From: Flavipsychrobacter sp.
GTDB lineage: Bacteria > Bacteroidota > Bacteroidia > Chitinophagales > Chitinophagaceae
Direction of reading: 5' to 3'
NCBI GenBank assembly: GCA_021155965.1
Contig: JAJNBJ010000010.1
Coordinates: 1 to 64,000 of the forward strand
Length of the DNA stretch: 64,000 nucleotides
Shown here: positions 58,519 through 64,000 of the stretch, piece after piece
How the letters are laid out: every line of letters starts with the position of its first letter
Position numbering within the stretch: position 1 is the stretch's first letter
Position numbers and translations under genes: made by a program
Notes under the pieces: model-generated
What the model saw: the letters and a program-made list of their open reading frames with translations, nothing else
Database searches by the model: none
What the model was told of the DNA's origin: nothing

Positions 58519-58541
58519 GTCACCCTGAGCTTGTCGAAGGG
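58519..58541. repeat. widespread CCCTGAGCTTGTCGAAGGG repeat
   Basis: The 19-bp core CCCTGAGCTTGTCGAAGGG is a small hairpin known as a dispersed element in many bacterial genomes. It lies between the mdh stop and its terminator. Confidence 0.75.
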
Positions 58542-58576
58542 TTGCTGAGAGTTAGCAAGACAGTTGAAAGAACATT

Positions 58577-58607
58577 AAAACGCCCCGCAAGACTGCGGGG
58601 CGTTTTT
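58577..58607 (+). terminator. intrinsic terminator after mdh
   Basis: A perfect 13-bp stem AAAACGCCCCGCA/TGCGGGGCGTTTT with a four-base loop and T run. Also symmetrical enough to end the convergent BON gene. Confidence 0.93.
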
Positions 58608-58634
58608 CTTTTTTCAAACACACACAATTCTTAT

Positions 58635-59669
58635 TTATGAATTTGAGCTCACCAGCGAATTGCGCCTGCTCTTAGACTCATTATTTGATTCAGTATTCAG
58701 CGAAGATTTGCGCTCCCTTGATTCAGTCTCGCGGCTCACATGCAGGCGGTTCTCTACATTGTTCACACCAGTGATCGATTCTGCCAGGTCTTCAGCGCGG
58801 CGTTTTTCTTCGCGGCTGGCTACAGTGCCACTCAGTATCACTTCATTATTTTCTATGGTCACTTCTATGTTCGATGCATCCAGTACACCGTCATCCATCA
58901 GCAGGTCATTCAGGTCTTCCTTTATGCGTTCTGCTGAACGCTGGTAGCCTTTTGGCCCCTTGCCTTTATGTGGCCCATAGTTGCTGTGCATGCTTCCCCT
59001 TTCGTTGATTGCCAGGTTCTCGCTGCGGTTATAAGTGCCCATGCCGCCGCTGTAGTTGCCGCCGTAGTTACTGCCGGTATTGCCGCTGCCTGTACCTGTA
59101 TTGCGCTGCATGAACTGCCCCCACGATTGATTATTGCGATAATTACTTTGCGGGTTGTTATGATCTTCGTTCCAGCGGTTTTGGTTGGTACTATTGTGCA
59201 TTTGCTGGCTTCTTGTATCCCACTGTGGGTCCATGGTCTGTCCGTATTGACTGTAACCGCCATATTGGTTGCCGCCATAAGTAGGCTGTTGGCCGTATTG
59301 GTTACCGTATTGCGATTGGTTGCCGTATTGTTGCTGGCTGCCAAATTGTTGCGGCCTGTTGTTCCAGCTATTTTGTGTCCGCTCGTTGTAGAAAGGAGAG
59401 TTTTGTGTATTGTAGTTGGGCTGCCTTTGTTCGTTCCACTCGTTGCGGTATTGGTTTTGCGCATAAGGGTCATTTTCATAGCTGCCAAAGCGTTGCGATG
59501 GATAATCATTTGTAAACTGCTGCGTTTGCCGGGGATAATAGTCCTGCTCCCTGCTGTCGTAGCTGCTGTTTTCGGTTTGATAATCTTCAATTCCACTGTT
59601 GAATGAAGTGTTGTCCCAGGTACGTGTGCGTGTACGGGGATCTGTCTGCCTTAATTTGTTTGTTGACAT
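58635..59669 (-). CDS. BON-domain protein with prion-like Q/N/Y-rich N-terminus
   Basis: This 344-residue protein (start at the ATG at 59669, MSTNKLRQ; the upstream frame is unlikely) has a long low-complexity region (about residues 15-225) dominated by Q, N, Y, S and G, with many YG/QYG units, and a C-terminal BON domain (about 265-325: IEVTIENNEVILSGTVASRE, LAESITGVNNVENRLHV). BON domains bind phospholipids and often act in stress envelopes. There is no signal peptide, so it is probably cytoplasmic or membrane-peripheral. The Q/N/Y bias suggests capacity for phase separation or aggregation (inference). Confidence 0.8.
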   Translation of the reverse strand: MSTNKLRQTDPRTRTRTWDNTSFNSGIEDYQTENSSYDSREQDYYPRQTQQFTNDYPSQRFGSYENDPYAQNQYRNEWNEQRQPNYNTQNSPFYNERTQNSWNNRPQQFGSQQQYGNQSQYGNQYGQQPTYGGNQYGGYSQYGQTMDPQWDTRSQQMHNSTNQNRWNEDHNNPQSNYRNNQSWGQFMQRNTGTGSGNTGSNYGGNYSGGMGTYNRSENLAINERGSMHSNYGPHKGKGPKGYQRSAERIKEDLNDLLMDDGVLDASNIEVTIENNEVILSGTVASREEKRRAEDLAESITGVNNVENRLHVSRETESRERKSSLNTESNNESKSRRNSLVSSNS

Positions 59670-59905
59670 AGCTGATGTTATTTTAAAAATAAAGTAATGG
59701 ACTGCATAGGCTACCAAAACTATGCCCGCACATTACCCGCCACATCAATTTCTTTCACTAATAGATAAATGATTGCTGTTGAAAAAAGAACACGGAAAAT
59801 GAACGGAAGGTTAACCCTCTGTTAACTCCCAAAAGTGTGGAATTCCCCAAAGCAATTCCCATCCCACACCTCAAAGATGTGGCATCCATAATTCATTAAA
59901 AAAAG

Positions 59906-59930
59906 AATGCCCCGCGAAACACGGGGCATT
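59906..59930 (-). terminator. intrinsic terminator after metK
   Basis: AATGCCCCG/CGGGGCATT with a seven-base loop, flanked by A and T runs, 31 nt past the metK stop. Confidence 0.88.
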
Positions 59931-59960
59931 TTCAAATTTTCAAATCATCAAATTTTCAAA

Positions 59961-61214
59961 TTACTTCAGCTTAAACGCCTTCTTCACCTTATCCACATAA
60001 TCCAGCTTCTCCCACGTAAACAGTTCCACCTTCATATTCTTGGTCTTGCCATCTGCACTTTTGAAAGTTTTGCTTACAGTCTCCGACTTACGGCCCATAT
60101 GCCCGTATGCAGCAGCTTCGCTATACATAGGCGTGCGCAGTTTCAGGCGCTGTTCAATAAAGTATGGGCGCATGTCAAACACTTCACTAACTATTTTGGC
60201 TATCTGCCCGTCATTCATTTTCACTTTAGCCGTGCCGTGGGTATTTACATACAGGCCCATTGGTTGTGCCACGCCTATAGCGTAGCTCACCTGTACCAGC
60301 ACCTCATCACATACACCTGCTGCCACTAAATTCTTGGCAATGTGGCGCGTAGCATAGGCTGCAGAGCGGTCAACCTTGCTCGGGTCTTTACCGCTGAACG
60401 CGCCACCACCATGTGCACCCTTGCCGCCATAAGTGTCAACGATGATCTTACGGCCGGTCAAACCGGTATCACCATGCGGGCCGCCGATCACGAACTTACC
60501 CGTAGGGTTGATGTGGTACTTTATCTTTTCATTGAATAAATGCTTGTATTGCGGGTAGCTCTTCAGTATGCGTGGTATCAGGATGGTTTTTACATCCTTT
60601 GTTATCCTCGCCTGCATTGCTTTTTCCTCTGCAAAGTCATCATGCTGCGTGCTGATAACTATCGCATCTATGCGCACCGGCCTGTTGTCGTCGCTGTATT
60701 CCAGTGTCACCTGGCTTTTTGCATCCGGGCGCAGGTACTTCATTTGTTTGCCTTCTTTGCGGATGGCCGCCAGTTCCAGCAGCAGGTTATGCGCCATATC
60801 CAGTGCCAGCGGCATATAGTTGGCTGTTTCATTGGTGGCATAGCCAAACATCATACCCTGGTCGCCGGCGCCCTGGTCTTCTTTCTTCTTGCGCTCAACG
60901 CCCTGATTGATATCAGCGCTTTGCTCATGTATGGCAGAAAGTACCCCGCACGAATGCGCCTCAAACATATACTCGCTCTTGGTATAGCCTATTTTAGCTA
61001 TCACCTCGCGGGCAATGGTCTGCACATCAATGTAAGTGCTGCATTTCACCTCGCCGGCAAGTACCACCTGCCCGGTGGTTACCAGCGTTTCGCAGGCAAT
61101 TTTTGCCTGTGGGTCCCATGCAAGAAAGTTGTCAACAAGCGCGTCCGATATCTGGTCGGCCACTTTATCAGGATGTCCTTCAGAAACTGATTCTGATGTA
61201 AATAGATACGGCAT
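59961..61214 (-). CDS. metK: S-adenosylmethionine synthetase
   Basis: This 417-residue enzyme makes SAM from methionine and ATP. It shows [20 protein letters not shown], the ATP motif [12 protein letters not shown] and the P-loop-like [18 protein letters not shown]. Length and order are normal for Bacteroidota. A consensus promoter lies 37 nt upstream of the ATG; the leader is about 30 nt, too short for a SAM riboswitch. SAM feeds the FkbM methyltransferases and MiaB. Confidence 0.98.
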   Translation of the reverse strand: MPYLFTSESVSEGHPDKVADQISDALVDNFLAWDPQAKIACETLVTTGQVVLAGEVKCSTYIDVQTIAREVIAKIGYTKSEYMFEAHSCGVLSAIHEQSADINQGVERKKKEDQGAGDQGMMFGYATNETANYMPLALDMAHNLLLELAAIRKEGKQMKYLRPDAKSQVTLEYSDDNRPVRIDAIVISTQHDDFAEEKAMQARITKDVKTILIPRILKSYPQYKHLFNEKIKYHINPTGKFVIGGPHGDTGLTGRKIIVDTYGGKGAHGGGAFSGKDPSKVDRSAAYATRHIAKNLVAAGVCDEVLVQVSYAIGVAQPMGLYVNTHGTAKVKMNDGQIAKIVSEVFDMRPYFIEQRLKLRTPMYSEAAAYGHMGRKSETVSKTFKSADGKTKNMKVELFTWEKLDYVDKVKKAFKLK

Positions 61215-61250
61215 TGTTTAGTTAAGTGATTGTTTTAATTTGAGAATGCG

Positions 61251-61282
61251 CAAAAATAGTGATTGTTCGGTGGTATATCAAA
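61251..61282 (-). promoter_or_regulatory. metK promoter (TTTG-N20-TATTTTTG)
   Basis: On the minus strand, TTTG (61282-61279), a 20-nt spacer and TATTTTTG (61258-61251) form a perfect Bacteroidota promoter. A decayed copy lies at 61871-61902. Confidence 0.85.
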
Positions 61283-61287
61283 TTTGT
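61258..61287. repeat. direct repeat, metK-side copy
   Basis: AGTGATT-N5-GTGGTATATCAAATTTGT. Twenty-five of 30 bases match 61878-61907; the last 18 are identical. This copy carries the metK -33 box. Confidence 0.93.
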
Positions 61288-61311
61288 TGGGATAATGATG
61301 TTATATTATAC

Positions 61312-61613
61312 TTAATAATCTTTGGGACGCATGCTTACATGGCGCACGCGTACAATTATAATTTCATCTTCACCACTATAATAACTTATGCGGTAATTCA
61401 ACAGCTCAAATAATGAAAACGACCATCATTATTTCTTTTGTATTCATCTTTGCGATGCACAACGGGGGCTTCCGCCAGGCTACCAATTTTAGATAATATT
61501 TTTTCTTTTACAGAGTCCGCATTTTGGTCTGAATCTTCGCGGATATATGATATCGCGTCATTGAACTGTTTTAGCGCACGGGAAGCCCATGTTATCTTCA
61601 TTCCTTTGCTCAC
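61312..61613 (-). pseudogene. ParE/RelE-type toxin gene broken by a single-base deletion
   Basis: The frame from GTG 61613 (or ATG 61601) stops early after NNDGRFHYLSC (71 residues). Restoring one T in the short T run at about 61408-61410 continues as ELLNYRISYYSGEDEIIIV and RVRHVSMRPKDY, which is the standard C-terminus of ParE-type toxins, to a stop at 61312. The repaired protein would be about 100 residues, normal for the family. The C-terminal strands with catalytic or gyrase-binding residues are lost in the present frame. The start overlaps the antitoxin stop (GTGA). The shift could also be a sequencing error. Confidence 0.85.
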
Positions 61614-61840
61614 CAGTTCTTAGACATTTTTATCACTTCTTCGTGCGAATAAGACTCGCCACGGGCAACTTCGGCCATTGCTTCCTCTATATCTTTGTTA
61701 TAATCTTCAATAGTTACAGAGGGCTCTTTGCTTTTTCTTTGCAAAAATGTTTTCAGCATCTGTACCACAGATTTTTTTTCAGCAATACTCAACTGCATAA
61801 AATAAGCCTGCATTTCCTTTTCTATCCCTTTTGCCTGCAT
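61610..61840 (-). CDS. antitoxin of the parDE/relBE-type module
   Basis: This 76-residue protein is helical and charged: EMQAYFMQLSIAEKKSVVQM, then LKTFLQRK and an acidic C-terminal part EDYNKDIEEAMAEVARGESY ending SHEEVIKMSKNW. The layout matches antitoxins paired with ParE toxins in Bacteroidota. It is intact, unlike its toxin partner. A promoter with its -7 box ending 5 nt before the ATG lies upstream, which implies a leaderless or near-leaderless transcript. Confidence 0.8.
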   Translation of the reverse strand: MQAKGIEKEMQAYFMQLSIAEKKSVVQMLKTFLQRKSKEPSVTIEDYNKDIEEAMAEVARGESYSHEEVIKMSKNW

Positions 61841-61844
61841 AATA

Positions 61845-61875
61845 CAAAAATACGGTTTTGTTAGGATAGTACAAT
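61845..61875 (-). promoter_or_regulatory. antitoxin promoter (ATTG-N19-TATTTTTG)
   Basis: On the minus strand, ATTG (61875-61872), a 19-nt spacer and TATTTTTG (61852-61845). The -7 box is so near the ATG (61840) that transcription should begin at or next to the start codon. The -33 box lies inside the decayed -7 box of the duplicated metK promoter. Confidence 0.65.
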
Positions 61876-61877
61876 TT

Positions 61878-61907
61878 AGTGATTATACCGTGGTATATCA
61901 AATTTGT
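61878..61907. repeat. direct repeat, TA-side copy
   Basis: Second copy of the 30-bp repeat at 61258-61287, same orientation, 620 bp apart. It retains TTTG and the 20-nt spacer, but the -7 box (61871-61878) is changed to TAAATTGT. Confidence 0.93.
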
Positions 61908-62048
61908 ATTAAGGATATTGAAAATTTTGCCAGTAGCCACGTCCTTTACCTCGCATTGCCTTTTTACACACTCTCTCCACCAGTCACCCTCTCCACCTGT
62001 GGAGATCCCGATAGCTATCGGAAGGGGTGAGGTAAATACTCGCGTCCT
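61908..62048. repeat. intergenic repeat with CCGATAGCTATCGG palindrome
   Basis: The stretch contains TCTCCAC-CT-GTGGAGA (about 61989-62005) and the perfect palindrome CCGATAGCTATCGG (62008-62021), followed by AAGGGGTGAGGTA. These are common dispersed intergenic elements in this phylum. No gene is seen between the antitoxin promoter and 62049. Confidence 0.65.
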
Positions 62049-62228
62049 TTAAGTCGTGGAGGTAGAGGATGATATATAGGCTTTAGCCAAAATATCGTTT
62101 AAGGTTATTTTCACGCCTCGCCCATTCTTGATTTGCTTTTTGCTCTCCCTAAGCCTTGAGATCATCTTAGTAGATAAAGGGGGACTTGCCTTAGTGTTAA
62201 TGGATTTTTTTTCAGTCGGTTTATTCAT
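62049..62228 (-). CDS. small basic protein, possible orphan antitoxin
   Basis: This 59-residue protein (ATG at 62228, MNKPTEKKS) has a basic helix with STKMISRLRESKKQIKNG and RGVKITLNDILAKAY, similar in style to Bacteroidota antitoxin N-terminal parts, and an SSSTSTT tail. No toxin gene follows. TATTTTTG lies 4 nt upstream of the ATG, again implying a leaderless message. The longer frame (to 62291) would start inside a hairpin repeat. Function is a guess; reality of the gene is moderately supported by the promoter. Confidence 0.45.
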   Translation of the reverse strand: MNKPTEKKSINTKASPPLSTKMISRLRESKKQIKNGRGVKITLNDILAKAYISSSTSTT

Positions 62229-62232
62229 AGTG

Positions 62233-62240
62233 CAAAAATA
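62233..62240 (-). promoter_or_regulatory. -7 box TATTTTTG just upstream of the small basic protein
   Basis: Exact TAnnTTTG match on the minus strand ending 4 nt before the ATG at 62228. The -33 region falls in the hairpin repeat and has no TTTG at the right spacing. Confidence 0.45.
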
Positions 62241-62251
62241 TGGTTTCCGCC

Positions 62252-62276
62252 TTTGTTGGTGTTCTTCACCAACAAA
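62252..62276. repeat. hairpin TTTGTTGGTG-TTCTT-CACCAACAAA
   Basis: Perfect 10-bp arms. It shares its core and the GGCGGAAA flank with the 15-bp-arm hairpin at 41816-41850 in inverted orientation. Confidence 0.88.
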
Positions 62277-62315
62277 CCTCGCGCAGGACAAACTCGCGCA
62301 TCCTGGCTATCCACA

Positions 62316-62350
62316 AATCCTATAAATCCTAGTTCAGACAAAACCTCGCG
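62316..62350. repeat. 35-bp direct repeat, left copy beside the serine hydrolase gene
   Basis: The element contains TCCTATAAATC and AGTTCAGACAAAACCTCGCG. It differs at one base from 63589-63623, same orientation. Confidence 0.92.
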
Positions 62351-62408
62351 CCAAACAAAATCACAAATCAGGGCAATCCCGGTTAATCTCGTTTAATCAA
62401 GGTTCGCA

Positions 62409-63524
62409 CTAATGCAGCACATTATATATCCTCCGGGCTATCACAGATGGTTCTGCCTGCGCGGTATTGGTAAACACAATGATGCTGAGGTCTTCATCTA
62501 TACCATGCCAATAGGCGTTTTTAAATCCCACCGCTGTGCCTTCATGCGTAAGCAGTATTCCGTAGCCGCTTTTTATCACTCCCCACCCATATCCGTACCA
62601 GGTTACCCGTCCATAGGGCTTCACCGGCGGACGCACGGTATCCTGCCACATGCGTGCCCAGTCGTCCTTGCTCAGCAGGTCGCCGTGGCGCTGTATGGAA
62701 TCCCATTTTATCATATCCCGGATAGTCGATGAAAAAGCCCCGCTCGGCCGCATTACCTGTATGCTGGCCCGCTCTTTGCCATCGCCATTCCATACTCTTG
62801 CGCCGCCGCTGTTTTCGTCATATTTGTACGATCTGGCACTGAGCGGCCCCAAACTCCTGTTCGTTGTAGTGGTATGCTCAAGGCCAATTATGCGGAACAC
62901 CAGGTTGGTGTACAGGTCAAAACTGTAACCACTCGTCTTGCGTATAATATCGGCAAGAATAAAATAGCCAAGGTTACTGTATTGCCAGCCCTTGCCGGTA
63001 GCAAACTCCAGGTCTTTTTTATAAGCAGCCTTTATGTAAAATGAATCGGGTTTGCTGTGGCCCCAGTCAAAATTTGGTGGTTCTCGCTGCAGGCCGGAGG
63101 TGTGATTGAGCAAGGTGCGGATAGTTATGTCGCCCCATTCCTTGGGTGCATCAGGATAGTAGCTGGAAACATAGTCCTCGATTGTAAGTTTGCCTTCTTC
63201 CGCCAGCCGCAGTATGCAAACTGCAATTATGTGTTTGCTCAGGGAGCCTATTCCGTATACCGTACTATCCGTGGCAGGCAGGCGTGCATCCACGTCAGCC
63301 ATTCCATAACCCCGGCTTAGCAATACCTCGCCATTGCGCACTATCCCCACCGACAAGCCTACTATATGCTGGTTGCGCATTTCTTCGGCTACTATACCGT
63401 TTATCTCGGAGACCTGTGCAATACTATTGCTGCCTGCTCCACATAAAAGCAGCATCAATTGAAGGAAGCTATATGTAAGCAATGACTTCACAGGGATAAT
63501 CTTATCCGTAAGATACATACGCAT
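62409..63524 (-). CDS. serine hydrolase, beta-lactamase class C/PBP4-like family
   Basis: This 371-residue protein has a signal peptide (hydrophobic residues 13-30, near SIAQ) and the three active-site elements: SLSK at 94-97 (Ser nucleophile and Lys), YSN at 182-184 (general base), and HEGTAVG in place of KTG near the C-terminus. This HxG variant is common in class C-like esterases and D-aminopeptidases, so the protein may not be a true beta-lactamase. It is periplasmic. It is bracketed by two 35-bp direct repeats. Confidence 0.85.
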   Translation of the reverse strand: MRMYLTDKIIPVKSLLTYSFLQLMLLLCGAGSNSIAQVSEINGIVAEEMRNQHIVGLSVGIVRNGEVLLSRGYGMADVDARLPATDSTVYGIGSLSKHIIAVCILRLAEEGKLTIEDYVSSYYPDAPKEWGDITIRTLLNHTSGLQREPPNFDWGHSKPDSFYIKAAYKKDLEFATGKGWQYSNLGYFILADIIRKTSGYSFDLYTNLVFRIIGLEHTTTTNRSLGPLSARSYKYDENSGGARVWNGDGKERASIQVMRPSGAFSSTIRDMIKWDSIQRHGDLLSKDDWARMWQDTVRPPVKPYGRVTWYGYGWGVIKSGYGILLTHEGTAVGFKNAYWHGIDEDLSIIVFTNTAQAEPSVIARRIYNVLH

Positions 63525-63588
63525 CTTAGATTTTCAAATAGCCTACGGGCCATTTGCCTCTATTTTCTAGCACATCCTGCAATCCGTT

Positions 63589-63623
63589 AATCCTATAAAT
63601 CTTAGTTCAGACAAAACCTCGCG
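63589..63623. repeat. 35-bp direct repeat, right copy beside the serine hydrolase gene
   Basis: Second copy of 62316-62350 with one mismatch. Related fragments (GGTTAATCT, GAGGTTCAGAC) follow to 63710. Confidence 0.92.
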
Positions 63624-63725
63624 GTGGATAAAACCCACCTATCAGCAAAACGCACAGCTCAAACTGCCCATCAGCAAAATCTCGGTTAATCTGAGGTTCA
63701 GACATTTATCGTATTTTTACAACTC

Positions 63726-64000
63726 ATGAAAAAAATCCTGTTGTTCTTATTTGCTCTCGGTGTGTTCAACGCTCATGCCCAGCTCGCTGCAGACTATTAC
63801 AATAGTGGCGTAGCAAACATAAGGAAGGGAGAGATGCAGGCTGCCCTGGCAGATTTCAACAAGGCTATTGAGCTCAACCATAAATTTGGCTATGCATACT
63901 GCTACAGGGGTGCGGCAAAATATTGCCTCAAAGACCCGCAGGGCGCTATTGATGATTATAATATTGCACTCAACATTAACCCCGAGGATGGAACATCGTT
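63726..64000 (+). CDS. secreted TPR protein, 3' end outside the window
   Basis: The ATG at 63726 opens a frame that is still open at the window end (91 codons visible). The start MKKILLFLFALGVFNAHAQ is a clear signal peptide, followed by TPR repeats: ADYYNSGVANIRKGEMQAAL, ADFNKAIELNHKFGYAYCYR and AAKYCLKDPQGAIDDYNIAL. TPR repeats mediate protein binding; here it would act in the periplasm. Full length and further domains are unknown. Confidence 0.85.
   Translation, partial: MKKILLFLFALGVFNAHAQLAADYYNSGVANIRKGEMQAALADFNKAIELNHKFGYAYCYRGAAKYCLKDPQGAIDDYNIALNINPEDGTS

Noticed and set aside
58922-59606. Long open frames on both strands inside the BON protein gene
   Set aside because: Low-complexity Q/N/Y codons leave other frames open; the BON domain fixes the true frame.
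59961-61290. SAM riboswitch upstream of metK
   Set aside because: The promoter predicts a leader of about 30 nt, too short for any known SAM riboswitch, and no conserved stem pattern is seen.

Overview
The window reads as a chromosomal segment of a Bacteroidota species, most likely Chitinophagales (the phylum is well supported, the lower rank is inference). Evidence: several genes are preceded by the phylum-specific -7 box TAnnTTTG, some with a TTTG-like -33 box 19-20 nt upstream; two large secreted proteins end in type IX secretion (T9SS) sorting domains; a DUF5683 protein, a Bacteroidota-type TonB, and small proteins resembling the C-terminal domain of the T9SS subunit GldM are present; Shine-Dalgarno sequences are mostly absent. 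No rRNA, tRNA, CRISPR array, prophage or complete insertion sequence was seen.

Layout. 0-4.4 kb: the tip of a possible transposase gene, a GxxExxY protein, an FkbM methyltransferase, a VWA-type membrane protein and a DUF5683 protein. 4.4-13.1 kb: a minus-strand surface-polysaccharide operon (glycosyltransferase, asparagine synthase, MBOAT acyltransferase with an SGNH-like partner, FkbM methyltransferase, Wzy-like polymerase, CgeB-like glycosyltransferase). 13.2-19.1 kb: a plus-strand operon miaB - mntA/hepT toxin-antitoxin (TA) - sigma54 activator - lptE - TPR protein - secG. 19.1-20.7 kb: a repeat-rich gap with one unlisted small membrane protein and a broken gene. 20.7-36 kb: housekeeping genes (metallophosphoesterase, FMN reductase, ftsB-like, enolase, malic enzyme, flavoprotein, dapB, DPP-IV-type peptidase), a T9SS Ig-repeat protein and a mazEF module. 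36-47.9 kb: secA, a beta-helix T9SS protein, tonB, four tandem GldM-C-domain-like small proteins and uvrA. 47.9-59.7 kb: a relBE-type module, isoaspartyl peptidase, PRTase, MacB/FtsX permease, secreted proteins, an MFS transporter, a TMTC-like TPR membrane protein, a saccharopine-dehydrogenase-family enzyme, mdh and a BON protein with a prion-like N-terminus. 59.9-64 kb: metK, a parDE-type module with a frameshifted toxin inserted beside a duplicated metK promoter, a possible orphan antitoxin, a serine hydrolase between two direct repeats, and the start of a TPR gene.

Themes. Envelope biogenesis and export dominate: LptE, SecG, SecA, TonB, T9SS cargo, GldM-like proteins and the polysaccharide operon. 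Four TA modules and several dispersed hairpin repeats mark the plastic points. The best candidates for new biology are the four-gene GldM-C-like array beside tonB, the mntA-hepT pair translationally coupled to miaB, and the TA module that carries a decayed copy of the metK promoter.
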